Shown piece by piece: positions 12,801 through 25,375 of a stretch of DNA of 64,000 nucleotides. Origin of the DNA: Dillenia suffruticosa (lineage: Eukaryota; Streptophyta; Magnoliopsida; Dilleniales; Dilleniaceae); contig JAVTVX010000035.1 of the NCBI GenBank assembly GCA_033439265.1, forward strand, positions 10,938,001-11,002,000, given 5' to 3'. Every line of letters begins with the position of its first letter. Position 1 is the stretch's first letter. The position numbers and the translations under genes were made by a program. The notes under the pieces are model-generated. The model was not told the DNA's origin. It ran no database searches and saw only the letters and a list, made by a program, of their open reading frames with translations.

Positions 12801-13900
12801 CGTCGATAGTCTCTCGATTATTTTGCCTCATGAACGAGTGGAGGAGATTCATGGGATTATTATTCCTCAAGACGAACGAGCTATATTATATTAGGGAGAG
12901 GATCAAGTAGTTGTTTTTTAGCTAGCTCGGCTTATAAATTGTTACAAAGTATGGCAAATTTGAACCATCTAGGGACCTTTGATTGAAGATGGGTGTGGAG
13001 ATTAAAATGTTCAAAGAGGGTAAAATTTCTTCTATGTACAGCAGCACATAACAAAGTTATGACTAACCAAGAGCAAATTCGGCTGCGAATTGAAATAGAC
13101 GCACAATGCTCCCTTTGCCACTCGGAGGAGGAAATGTTACTTCATATCTTAAGAAATTACGATAGGAGTCATGAGATTTAAGAGCTGCTTCTTGGTGAGT
13201 CTTATCTTGATTGGTTGATTTTCATGACGGGGAATCTTTTTGATTGGTTGAGAAGTAACTGTTGCTATCATGCCATGCACATAGATCTTTCTTGGTCTCT
13301 AGTATTTGTTTCTATGTTGTGGGCTCTGTGGAAGTCAAGATGCCAGGTGATATTAGAGAGGTGAGTCTTCCAGCCAGAGAAGGTGCTTCAGTTCACAGTT
13401 GGCTATGCCAGGAATGTATTTTTTGCTGTTACTCCGCAGAGTCGAGTCCTTTTGTATAAGAGAGATAGGTGGATAAGCTAGCGTCCACCTCTACTCGGTT
13501 GTTTCAAACTAAATATAGATAGTTCTATCTATCTATACTCAGGTTTTGGTAGTGCTAGTGGTATTTTTCAAGATGAGTATGAATTCTGGGTTCTTGGATT
13601 TATGGTCAATTTGGATATGGTTGATAATGATTTTGCCAAGTTATGTACTGTTTATGATGGTCTTTGCCTTTTGATAGATCACCACTATTCTCTAGTTATC
13701 CTAGAGCTTGACTCTTATTCAATGGTTAAGGTTTTAAAATCCCCTAGTTCAATCCCTCATCCCAATTCTCATATTTTGAATGAGTGTTGGATGTTGATTT
13801 AGAAACTTGTAATTCGGGATGTTCAATATGTTTCTAAAAAAGGGAATTCTTGTGCAGTTACTATTGTGAAGATGGGTCATAAAATCCCCTGAGGGTGTAT
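9811..13900 (+). pseudogene. LINE ORF2 remnant (endonuclease, reverse transcriptase, RNase H)
   Basis: Endonuclease: LVWNVGGF (9825-9848), LLETK, GFRGGLWITW and WSILGDFNDIIGSSE (to about 10253), then GDHHPLLF (about 10479-10502) in another frame. Reverse transcriptase: fingers at 10940-11220 (VFSIKGLKAPNPD), YDSISWEFL (about 11644-11670), and a mutated catalytic box HLFFVDN (about 11915-11935) where F-A-D-D is expected. zf-RVT: SKRVKFLLCTAAHNKVMTNQ and CSLCHSEEEMLLH (12993-13181). RNase H: IFQDEYEFWVLGF through LVILELDSYSMVKVL (13565-13740). Frame changes occur between nearly all blocks. Neither catalysis nor translation of a full protein is possible. Confidence 0.85.
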
Positions 13901-14027
13901 AAGTTTCACTTGCCTTCGAGTGAGCTGTTTTGTCTTTCAAAAGCTGATTTGAGGAGTATGACCTCTCTTCAAGGCTAAATTTGGTTTTTTCTTCTAATGT
14001 AACAAAAAAAAAATGTTCTAAAGAAAG

Positions 14028-16041
14028 TGTTTTTTATTTTAATTAATAAACACGAATTTCAATTTAGGTGTGAGTAGATCTCACTTTAAGATTTGAATAA
14101 TGAACCGCATACCTTCCCTTTTAATGGTGTCATCAATGTATATTTGACATTTCAGAAGGTTTCCATATTTGCTTTATAATTTTTCATGTTTTAAATTTTA
14201 AGATTATGATAGAAACACATATTCCTATAATAATGTAGAAAAATTAAAAATTTCAATATTTTGCTATGTTAGAGTTTATAATTCTAATAGAATTAAAAAT
14301 TTAGAGATTCATCATCAATTCACTCTCATATACACAACTCCAAACTTAAATCTTTTTCTTTATATCCTAGTTCACTTTTAATATATTTTTTAATGTGTGT
14401 GTAAATATACATAGGAATAGATACATATTTGTGTAGAAAATCTCATGTTTTAATTAGAATAGAAAAATAAAATTTTAGAGAGTTTGAGATACAAGAACGT
14501 AATATTCAAAAATACAAAACCAATCATAATAATTTTCATAATTACAAACACTTGCAAAAAAAATTTTTAAAATTACATAACATCCATAACAATTTTTTAA
14601 AAATTATTCTAAAATTATAATTCAGGCCCTAATGTCTCTCATTATTCCCTTTTTTTAAATTAATCTAACAAAAAATTAATATCACATTGAATAAGTAATA
14701 GATGCTAATAAGCTTATAGTGTAGTGAAGGGATTTAAGATATATTTATTTTGACTCTAAAAATATTATAATGCAATCTGCTAAATCATTAGTTATATTTA
14801 AAGTTTTTCTAATAGCTAAAAAGGATATTTCATAGGCATAGTGGTAAAGTCTAAGGGGCATTTAGTTTACATTCAGAAACTAAAATTGAATTTGGAATAA
14901 AAAATTTTGAAAATAGAATATGCATTGGAGTCAAAACCCATGTTTTTTTGTTTCCTAAATATATTATTTTGGAATTTCATTTCTAAATCTCCATTCTCAT
15001 TCCATTGATCCAAACAACTCAATTCGTGTTAATCCGATCTTTTATTTCTGGTCTTTTTAACCGAATATTCCCTCAATTAATAATTCAAAAAGGAAAAAAA
15101 AAAACTCATTAGCTACTTAAAATAATTTTTGACATTTCACAAAATAATTTTGAGTATTTTATTTTTTTGTTGTTTTACCAAATGTTACATTAATAATATC
15201 AAATACTATCGACGGACAGTTGACTTAATGAAATATAATACTAAATGTCTTAATCAAGTTCCTGAGTTCGATTCACGATTTGGGTATGAAAAAAACTATA
15301 TTGAAAGAGTAATTTATTAAATGAGTCACTGTAAATTTTAAACCAAATTAGTCATAATATTATTTTGAATACCGATTGGTATAATATCAAAAAAAATAAT
15401 ATCAAATACTAAATATTGATGGCAACAAAATGAACTAGATTTGTTTATTTTTATAAATAATATTTATTTAAATTATTATTATGATAAATTAATTAAATAT
15501 CATTTTTAAAAGTAGTTAAAAAGATTATCTTTAGTTATAAAGTTACGATATTATATGATTTGCACCGATTTTTGATAATATATATTTGAATTGATTATTT
15601 AAAAAATTACGACTATTAATTTTACATAAAATTATACTAATAATAAAAATATATATATTTTAAAAATAAAACAAATTTCTCCTTTTTTTGTCGTTTTATG
15701 CATACAAGACAACTGCGATCGACTAAACTAAACAACGAAACACTATCCGTCTGCCGTCAGCATTCTACGATCGATATGCATGCGATGACCATTTTTCATT
15801 CAAACATCAGACAATGCAGCGGATTAATTTGGTTATTTTTAGTCAGTTCACTGATCACGTATGACTCTCCCTTATTTTTCTTTTAATTCAACGCGGAATT
15901 GGAAAATTTGCAAGGGTTTTGATTTGTCAGTTTCTGTGTCTAGGGTTTAGAGGCAGTGGTGAGTGTTGGGCACGAAAACGGACAAGCTGATAATCGTGAA
16001 AATGGACAAGTGTCAGATTGAGTTGCTCGAGAGATAAAGAA
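14028..16041. other. AT-rich intergenic DNA, pseudogene upstream region
   Basis: No convincing exon. At 14850-15030 a segment resembles common plant hAT-type MITE ends (gggcatttagtttacattc near the left, ccattgatccaaacaactc near the right), but I could not define a target duplication. 15690-16041 is less AT-rich and precedes the cystathionine beta-lyase pseudogene; it would hold its former promoter and leader. Confidence 0.4.
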
Positions 16042-17179
16042 ATGGATGTTCGTGCCTCTGCATTGGTCGATGGCGCTGCAGAGGCATATTCCGAGTCCGA
16101 TGATGAGTTTGTTTTTGAAAATTTGGGAATTTTTAATTATAACATGAATTTTGGATTCATTTGTTGAATTTGGTGGTTATTTGTGGCGTTGATTGCAGAT
16201 TTGGAGACAAAGGAACTAGCAACAATGTTAGTGAACTTTGAGAAATAGTTCGATCCATATGATGCTGTCAGCACACCCTCCAAACAGCAACTTTAAGCAG
16301 GTAAACGAATTTTTTTAAAACTAAATCAAATTCATCAATTTAGTTTTATATCTCGGTTTGCTGTTTTTGTGCTAGAGGCATTGGTTTGATTCTAGTGCCT
16401 ATTTTATGTTCAGTATTCCTATGTAGTGTTTGTTCAGGAAATGAATGATTATAACTAGTGCTGCATTTCTTAGTTTGTGAGTACATTTTAAGCTACATTT
16501 ATTTTCAAAGAACCAAATTTTCATATCCATTAGGCAAATTGGAAGTGAAACAGTGTTTCTTTGTGTTTTAGTCTATGAAGCATGGGCATGGGCATGTGCA
16601 TGTGCATGGACAAAGCAACACCACATCGTTATAGAAACTTAATATTATTCTAAGTAACAAGATGTATCATGTTATCTCCAAATATCATTTCCTGACATAG
16701 TGTCCTTGCAAGTGCAACTTACAGTTTACCTTTTCACTTATCAATTCAAAACCTTTTCTCCCTTTTCCACATAAGAATAATATAATATAGCATAGGTTTG
16801 ACTATATGGCAATCATTGTTTTTCGGCTCTTGTCGTTGACTCCTGCCTTTCAGTTCTATTTCTTCCCAAATGCAATGGGTCTTTGGTATTTTAGGTAAAT
16901 TGGTTCAAGCTGTGGGGTGCTAGTTTTGTTTTTTTTTTTGGTTTTTTTTTTAATTTTTAATTTTCTTAATTACTTGTATTAGTTGATAACCAAAAGCACA
17001 TTAATCTTTGTATCGATGTGTCCACCAGAGAGGATCATTTTGGTAAATGCATGGGGTCGTTGTTGTAGCTTGTCTATGTGATTCATTAGTCAAGTTAGAA
17101 AGCAAAGGAAGCACATTGCTTCTATTTGAAAAACTTATTATATACATAAAAGAAGAAACAAAAAGTTGGATTAAAGTAG

Positions 17180-17400
17180 GTTGCATCAAGATAAAATGAA
17201 ATCATAGAGACATAAAACTACAAAGGAACAACATAAAGAACTACAACCACAACAATAGACCTGATGACATTCAAAGAATCCAAGAGATTGAGCTGGTAGT
17301 CTAAGAATATTCAAATGGGAGTCTTCTCTCCTTGCATTTTCATTCCTTTCCTTCCAAATTGACCAAGAAATGCGTAGATTGTCTTCCATTGTCTCGTCAA
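17180..17400 (-). mobile_element. LINE remnant in beta-lyase intron 2
   Basis: The minus strand reads RISWSIWKERNENARRED followed by RLPAQSLGFFE. Plant L1-type elements carry W-x-I-W-K-E-R-N between the zf-RVT and RNase H regions and often an S-x-G-F-F-E-like text nearby. No zf-RVT block or 3' poly-A could be defined, so only this short portion is called. It is antisense to the host pseudogene. Confidence 0.4.
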
Positions 17401-17820
17401 CAACCTAAGGCAAGCCGAAAATAGCATAGAAAGTATCACGAGCTGTCTTACTTTTGGCTGGGGCCAATGATGGAAAATCTTGACGGAAAATTTTGATCTG
17501 TTGACATCCTTGGCAAAAAGGGAAAATAGACATGATTAACTTAGGAGATTCACCTTCCTCCACATCCTGTAGCTTTGATCTTTGATTTCATAGATGATAG
17601 TTCTTGGTTATAGCACTTCTTCATGCCAATTAGTGCCTTCTATTCCATTTATATGATGCCCTAATCAATAAAAAAGGCAAGTCTTCTCTAGCATAGCATC
17701 ATGGTAGGATTTATGCCTTTGACATATATCCTTAGCCACTTCAAAGAACAATATTTAATTTTTTTCTTGATCATATATCATTTTAATGCAAGGATAAATT
17801 CTTATACTAACTTAAATTCT

Positions 17821-17842
17821 ACTCTCTCTCTCTCTCTCTCTC
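17821..17842. repeat. (CT)n microsatellite
   Basis: About 10 CT units in beta-lyase intron 2. Confidence 0.95.
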
Positions 17843-20170
17843 CAAATTTAGGTCAAATTATAAAGAGAATACAAAAATGATCATGAATATTTGTCCTGCT
17901 TATTGTGAGGGTCCAGCTGGAATCTAGATCTAAAACTATACTTTTACTACAAGATTACCTTAATTAGAATGTTTGTTAAGTGCATCTTGTTTTCTCTTTC
18001 TTTTGCATTTGTCCATAAAGGTCCTGTCTTGAAAATGTCTTTGATAGTCGCTCTTGGATGTTTAGTTAGTGCTTCTCCTTCAATAGAATGCCCGTAAGGC
18101 ATGATGTGTCTTGTAGACGTTGTGGAATTTTTAACTATTCAAACTTTTTCTTTCTTTTTTTTTTTTTGGCAGCCTTCAGCAACAGAAAATGGCCCCTATG
18201 GCCATACAAGAAGTGGTAATCCAACTTGAGATGCACTAGAAAGGTATAAATTCCCCTTGACTTGAATAATGTTGTAGTAATCTTACAGTATATCTTAATA
18301 TTTTTTATGTGCTGTACTTTCTTTTTTCTGTCTGTGCACCATTTCTTTACCTGTGAGCATAATCCTGAATGCATGCTTTCAGCCTCTTGGCAAAGCTGGA
18401 TAAAGCAGACCGTGCTGTTTACCTTACCAGTGGAATGGCTGCTTTGGCTGCCATCGTTCATCTAGTTGGAACTGGTAGCTTTCACCGCCTTTCTGTTTTG
18501 GCATTACTTTTCTGTGACCCTTAGTTAGTTCTTCTCGGCTTTCCTGTCATTTGATTTCAAAATTGTGGGGTGTTAATAGTAGATGGAATGTTCTGTGAGC
18601 TGCAATATTTGATATATTTAATATCTATAGAGGTTGGTATATATCTTGAAAAGAACACTTTTTATACTGATACTAAATGTAATGTTATAAGGTGGACTGG
18701 ACCAAATTCTACTGGATCTTTGTCCCTATCATTTTTATGTTCCTTTAGATGTTGGCTTTACTCTAGCAAGAGTTATGTTTAGAGAGGCCCAAGAACTTTA
18801 CCTAGTGATGAAGGCTGCTTTGGCTCCATTGCCCAAGTCAAGCTTAGTCTTTTGAAACATGCATGGGAAGCCAAGGATCTTTTCATTTTTTTAAAAGAAA
18901 TTTGTATTGTTATTTTGAGTTGAAAACAAAAGTGCTACCTTAAAATTAACGTGTTCAAGTCTTATTACAGGTGAGGAAATTGTTGCTGGTGATGACATTT
19001 ATGGTGCTTCTGATAGGTTGCTTTCGCAAGTTGTTCCAAAGAAGGGAATTGTGGTGAAGTATGAACTTTTCTTTAACTTTTTTTTTTTTTTGTGCATGAT
19101 AACTTGCTCTGGGTAAACATGATAATGGAAATGTTTGACGTATGAAGATGAGTAAATACATCAGATTTAGATGAGGTAGCATCTGCAATTGGCCTATGGA
19201 CTAAGCTTGTGTAATTGGAGAGTCCAACAAACCCTCGACAACAGATTTCTGATATTCGTGTAAGTTGGGTTTACTTCTCTTTCACAGGCCATTGTACTTG
19301 GTTCTTTCTTTATTTTACTTTATTAGTATCAATAAAGAAAAGAAAACCCATGAAAACCCTTTTGGCTTTGCTTGTCAAGCTGGATGTCTATTGCCAAAAA
19401 GTGCTATTCATGTTGCATCTTTATCAAGGGTAGGCCTTGAAAAGTTCCTGAGGATATTGGCCAATGAAGCTACAGATAAATTGGAAATGTGGAGCCTTGA
19501 ACAATTGGTTAAGTCTTTATTCATAGTTCTCATTGTCTAAGGTTTGAAGCTATAGATAAATTGGTCCTTGAATATAGTAGCCTATGAAGCAGGGAGACGT
19601 CAAACTATAAGGGAAGCTATTCCAATGTCATGTTGGACATTACACTTTTTGGACACTGCCCAACACGTGTTGTATATGCCATGATGTGCCTAATTAAACA
19701 TTATATCCTTCTTGGGCATGTCAAAGACATAGTATATAAGAGTTATTAATACACCCAAACTCTTATACTGCGAATATACCTTACAGGTCATTCCCTTGAA
19801 AAAGAACAAATGCTCTTATGTTTTCTATGAATAAACCTACTATATGGATACTTAGCATTTTTTATGACATTTATGTCTGTTCAATAAGAATCACTTGATA
19901 AGACATGCATTTGTGGTGAAATTAGTACAGAGCAGTACCAAATTTGAATGATTCTTCTGGTCAGGCATATAGATTACATTTAATATCTCATGCTGACATG
20001 GAGAATTTTTCATCTTATTGTGGCCAGGGGCCTATATCATTTTTATATGTTCTTTTCTCCTTTTCTTTTTTTGTTGTGTGGGGGAAATTTTTCCTGAACA
20101 TATTTTATTTTATTTTGGTACAATCATGAACTTTGTATATACATCTTTTCATGCTTTTTTTGGGTCCAAA

Positions 20171-21367
20171 CAGTGGTGAAGGGAGGGGGCAGGGCAGGGG
20201 GCAACTACCCTGCTGTTTTTTTTTTTATTATTTATTTTTAATTTTAATGTGTAAAATTATAAAAATTTTCATCCTAAATAAAATTCGTCTCCCTTAAAAA
20301 TTATTATCTGCCCCTAAAAGTTATGATTTGCCCCCTTAATTTTTTTAATAAAAATTTAGCCTCAATAGAAATTTTAAGAAGGAACTTTTACATGTTGTTT
20401 GCCTCGAAACTTTTTATTTACAATACAATTTTAGCGCAACCAAACATCCCTTTAGCCTTTGAAGTTTGAACAACCTGTACACTTTCTTTTTTGTTTTAGC
20501 TCTCCTAGTCCCTTCTCCTCTCTCTCTCTCTCTCTCTCCCCCTCCCTCCCTCCCCCTTTCTCTCTCTTTTTCCCTCTCTCTCTCTCAGACATTCACACAC
20601 GCACCCACATACCCATTCCCGCCCTTCTAAAAACTCTCTAGATTTTTACTCTTTTCACTTTGAAAGAACCCAGCCCCCTCTCTCTTGTTTATTACTTTTC
20701 TTTATCGAAACATCAATATTTCTTCTTTGCTAAATTCCTTCAACTTTTTTCCGCCTTTTCCAGTCTTAATTTTTTTCTTTATTTAATAAATTAATTAATT
20801 CGTTGCTAGAAGAATAGGACCATTTTTTTCCTACCAATACCTAATTGGCAAAATTTTCTTTACATTAATCTAAGTGAAATTTTGTTTGTACCACTACTCC
20901 AACCTTTGTCCAATGATCTGCACATGAGCATTAAAACTTGAACCATTGAATCTAAGTGAAATCTAACATTTATTTTATGAATTTCAGATGCTTTTAGTTG
21001 TGTATTTTAACATACATCTATGCTATATTTGGATTTGAAGTATAATTCACTAATATAATAAGTTCTGATAAGTGTTCTCCTTATCCTTGTAACTGTACTT
21101 ATTCACATAATGTTTTAGTCCGTTGAAATTCACTTCATAAGGGCTACATAGGTTTTTCTTCTTTTTTTTTTCCCCTTTTTAAATCACATTATTGTGTAAA
21201 ACCAATTAATCAACTTATTTAGATTTTAGATTTTAATTTGCAATTTTTTAATATACTTTTGAAAACAATTTACTCTTTTTAGATATTAAAATTTTTTATT
21301 GTGCTTGAATCATATATCTTGCTTGTACTGTAGCCTCCGGGGACATATTTTTCTGGCTTCACCCGTG
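20171..21367. mobile_element. Non-autonomous hAT element in beta-lyase intron 6
   Basis: A 1,197-bp segment is flanked by the perfect 8-bp direct repeat ggtccaaa (20163-20170 and 21368-21375), the target-duplication length of hAT transposons. Its ends are imperfect inverted repeats: CAGTGGTGAAGGGAG at the left and, read inward on the other strand, CACGGGTGAAGCCAG at the right (11 of 15 identical). The interior has the G-rich and gcccc-rich motifs often seen near hAT ends, a CT microsatellite (about 20517-20585) and no transposase frame. It would have been moved by a transposase encoded elsewhere. The orientation is unknown. Confidence 0.8.
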
Positions 21368-22611
21368 GGTCCAAATGGGATTAAGGCACACAATTTGGAC
21401 TGGCTTTTCCCCTTGAAATGATAAAATATTTACAATTTTTTTAGACATGTAAAGCCAATGGAAGAAGTCAGTACCTTTAACGTTGAGTACATGTCCTTTT
21501 TGTTTTCAATTTCAGAAAGTAGCAGAGTTGGCTCATGAATGGGGTGCCCTTGTCTTGGTGGATAACAGTATTTTCTCCTGTTCTTTCACAACCATTGGAA
21601 CTTGGGGCAGGCATGAACACATATATAATTCTGTAGATTTTCTTTTGCAAAATTTATCAGTTTAAGATGTTGCCTTATGTCCTGATACTCATGTCTTTCT
21701 TGCAGACATTATGATGCACTCAGCAACTAAATTTATTTCTGGACATAGTGATGTCGTGGCAGGAGTACTTGATGTAAGTGGGGAAAGGTTGTGACTGGGC
21801 ATTTTCCTTAATTAACAAATTAGAACATTTCTCTGCCCAATTTCTTGGGTAGACTATCATATAATTAACAAATTATAAGCTACTATGCGGCATACTCAGT
21901 TGCACAAGAATTAACAATTTATATGTCATAGACAGTTCTGACAATGGATCAGATTAAATGGCATTTGACATGAGTTTCAAATTTATTCTTGGAAGTTTGA
22001 GCTCTCTGCCTTGGGTACCTTTGTTTATTCTTCTATTATTGGCTTCATGTCTTGCATTTAAATTTGCTTGGGTAGCAGGTGATGTATGGCTGTGTGTAAA
22101 CTCATTTATCTTTGTCAACATTTCAATCAGATTGGCGAAGGACTTGTACTTTCTACAGAATGCTGAAGGTTCTGGGTTAGAACTATTTGACTGTTGGATT
22201 TGCATGCGAGGTGTTAAGACCGTGGCTTTATGTGTTGAGAAGCAACAGGTGCTTTTCTGAATCTGCTTGGCGTGCCTAACAGTTTCACTGTGTTGTTCTT
22301 TCTATGTGCAATACTCTTGATGTTTCCAATACTGGAAAGTCAGGAGAAATGTAGATAACTTGTTTGTTTCCCAAAACAATTGTTTTATTTGCTCTTGATG
22401 TTTCCTTTACATTGTATTATATTTTTTCCCTCTGAAAATTGTGGATGGGAGGTTTTTTTAGCCCATCTGTGTAAGGCCTGAAAGGGTTGAGATGGAGCTT
22501 TATTGGCCTGTGTAGATAAACTGAAAGATAGGTCAGAAATGGTTTGTGATGGTGGCAAAGGCTTCAGCACCTTGAGACTGAAGCTTGGCAAACATTTGGA
22601 CTATAGTTAGG

Positions 22612-22865
22612 GAGAATTTGGATTTCACAAGAAGCACTTGCAAAAAGCACTTGTACCTCATTTTGTCTTATTCAAAAAATTGGCATTTGGGAATTGGCAT
22701 AAAAAATGCATGGGTTTTCATACCAAACTAAAATTTCCTCGTGAAAGGCTCTACAATTCTTAGTAGACCAAAACCAATTTGGTCGGAAAATTTAAAATTT
22801 ACACCAAAAAAGGCACTTATTCTACGTAAGCACTTCCCCATTATGCATCCAAAAACCCCCTTCCT
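22612..22865. mobile_element. Possible MITE in beta-lyase intron 9
   Basis: The left end GGGAGAATTTGGAT and the complement of the right end GGGGGTTTTTGGAT match at 11 of 14 positions, and both ends carry AAGCACTT-type motifs just inside. The segment is about 250 bp. I could not find a matching target duplication, so the call is tentative. Confidence 0.35.
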
Positions 22866-24519
22866 GTAACGCTTGGGACTCTGTGATTGGCTGCATAGAA
22901 AATCCAATAGGAGTGATTTGAGGCTTTGTAGAGCGAAGATGAGTGATTAGAATGCTCCCTCTAGCCGTGTTTTAGTTGATTTGGAGGGAAAGGAATTGAA
23001 GAATTTTTGAGGGCATGGAGAATTCCATAATTGCTTTTGTGGATAATATTAGAGGTGTTTGTACTTTTGCTCAACTTTGAAGTGCTTTTGTGGAGAATTC
23101 CATGTTCACTTTTGTGGATAATATTTGATATTGAGGCTCAGTTTGTTGTTGTTGTTGTTATTTAATAGATCGTCTTTCATTGTAAACCGATGCATTTCTT
23201 TTCGTATAAGAAAAAATGGAAGTCTTCATTTTTCACTCATTAATTTCCACGTACTTTGCAACATATGCTCCTTTTTAGGACAATTAGATTCATTAACAGC
23301 ATGGATAGAGTGTATTTGACCATATATATACATATATATATATATTTTTGGGGATAAGTTGTCTGTCTCCTTTTTCCAATCCTCATCACATCACACTCCC
23401 ATAAAGCTGCTGAACAATTTGTCATTGTGATCTAAATGACTGGATCCATGCTTTACATCTAAAATATTGTTCAACTGTGACAGGATAATGCTCAAAAGTT
23501 TGCTGAATATCCATGAGTGAAGAATGTAAACTGTGCTGGTCTTCCTGGTCATCCTCTGCATGCTTTGCATTTTAGTTGGCACTTTAATTAAGGAAAAACA
23601 GATGAACAACTTTGCTTAGTTGCCACTCTGAGTTTCTTCTGTGATTGTTAAGAGTTGCATGTCTTGACTAGCTCTAACATCTACTTACTGTAGACAAAGG
23701 GGTGCAGGATCTGTCCTCAGCTTTTTGACTGGTTCTTTGGCTCTTTCTAAGCATATTGTTGAGACTACCAAGTACTTCAGCATAACAGTCAGTTTTGGTA
23801 ATGATTCTTCCTAGCTTGCAATAATATGCCATTATTGCTTATCCCTATCTATATCTTGCCAGGACAATCAATTTGCTTTTTGGTTCAAAGATTTTGAACA
23901 GGTGTTAGGAACTAAACTTCTGACCCCACAAGGAAGGAAATTGAACTGTCTCCTTGTGTTGATTTTAGCTAGAAATTTGGAATCTTAAGTGGTCCTTTGC
24001 TTTTTGTAGCAATATGAACAATTGGAAAAAGATTTTAGAAACACTTTTCTAGAAACCCTGGACTTCAGGTTCTCTCTTGACGCCCTTGATTTCTTTCTGC
24101 ATAACAGCAAGAATGCTGGACAAATATTTTAGTAAAACTTGCTAGAAATTCTAGAAACGCCACACTGGAGGCTCTTTTGCTTGACTTGATGCCCTTAAAC
24201 TGTTTCCTCCTTACATTATAAGAGGCTTGGGCAATAACGGAGACAACATACTTGATTGGTCAATAGGCATCGGCAAATACAGCTTCATAAAACATCCTTG
24301 ACTCTACTTCGGTGCTAATTAGTGGATGCATTTCCATGGGCAGGAGGTGTGAAGTCACTTGCAAGTATGCCCTGCTTTATGTCCCAAGCAAGCATTCCTG
24401 CTGCAGTTCGCGAAGCTAGAGGTTTAACCGAAGATCTTATTCGCATCTCTGTTGGAACAGAGGACGTGAATGTTCTTGTTGCCCATTAGGACCATGCCCT
24501 TGCAACAGGACCTGTATAA

Positions 24520-25339
24520 TTCCAAGAAAATATTTGATCTTGTGAAGCCATTTTGATTACCATGATCACTTCAAATCGGCAAATTAACTGGGACCATTCT
24601 ACATTTATTGCTCCAACATTGGGTGTGATTGGAATGTGTGATGAACATGTCAGCCGTTCTTCCCCGCACAGCATTGGAGGGTGGTTGCTGTACTTCTTTC
24701 TGCACAAAGGTCTCTCTTCCCTGACAGCTTATTTTAAAATGTTGCAACAGCTCATCAGTTGTCAGGAAGTTTCACATTTTGAAGGACCCATTCATACTGC
24801 ATTGTGGGGTATTTTCATATTTAAGTGGAAATTGTTTGCACCAGAATAGGCATTCATTTGGGCTTTTGCCTTTCTAAATGTGTATGTTTCAATGTGGGAA
24901 TTTAGTAAATTAGTAAAATCAAAAACAAATTTTGGCAGAGTAAGAAATGAAGTTAGACATGCTTCGAAATTAATTTGTAGCTAAGCAATTGACCTGAAAT
25001 TTGCAATTTTCTTTTTCATTGCACGCACAACGTACATGAAAAAAAATCAGTTAAAAATCCGGTGGTTGGCTAAAATAAATACATCATGGCAGTTGCAGAA
25101 CCCTTTTGATCCACCAACGGAAGTAAAAGGGAAAATTTGTTCCTAGTCTGTTGTCAATTTAATCAACAACCTTTTCTTGATTTTCACTAAAAATCAACCT
25201 CTATTACCTTTTCTTATTTGACGAAATCCTGTAAGCACTTGTAGACACTCAAAAGCAAACTCTGGCCGAAAGATGTCATAGAATTTGATATATTATATCG
25301 TCAATAATAAAAGCTACGATAGCTATACAGAGCACATTC

Positions 25340-25375
<36 letters not shown>

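Larger units (their letters stand above)
7647..14027 (+). mobile_element. Near full-length L1-type LINE with decayed target-site duplication
   Basis: A non-LTR retrotransposon with the plant L1 domain order. ORF1 part (about 8150-8575): DUF4283-like GPWIIQGHYLVVMQWKPRF, then a CCHC knuckle CFGCGKVGHS. ORF2: endonuclease (from about 9811), reverse transcriptase (about 10930-12200), zf-RVT (12990-13180), RNase H (about 13540-13900). It ends in an A-run (14003-14013). It is flanked by gtcctagagaaag (7647-7659) and gttctaaagaaag (14015-14027), 11 of 13 identical with both mismatches transitions, which I read as a mutated target duplication. All frames are broken by stops and shifts, so the element is old and inactive. 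It shows almost no 5' truncation. Confidence 0.88.
16042..24519 (+). pseudogene. CBL: Cystathionine beta-lyase, unprocessed pseudogene (12 exons)
   Basis: Exons: about 16042-16106, 16199-16300, 18173-18243, 18383-18474, 18971-19058, 19148-19259, 21516-21610, 21706-21787, 22131-22248, 23484-23574, 23694-23797, 24344-24519. Diagnostic text includes LAKLDKADRAVYLTSGMAAL, EEIVAGDDIYGASDRLLSQ, MHSATKFISGHSDVVAGVL (pyridoxal-phosphate lysine codon 21729-21731), LYFLQNAEGSGLELFDCWIC and REARGLTEDLIRISVGTEDV. The functional enzyme makes homocysteine from cystathionine in the plastid. Here there are stops at 16246 (TAG), 18227 (TGA), 19149 (TGA), 19212 (TAA), 23514 (TGA) and 24487 (TAG), indels in exons 2, 7 and 10, a GC donor at 21611 and a weak exon 6 acceptor. 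Retained introns show it arose by DNA duplication, not retroposition. Three stops sit where the family has Arg, consistent with CGA to TGA. Confidence 0.92.
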
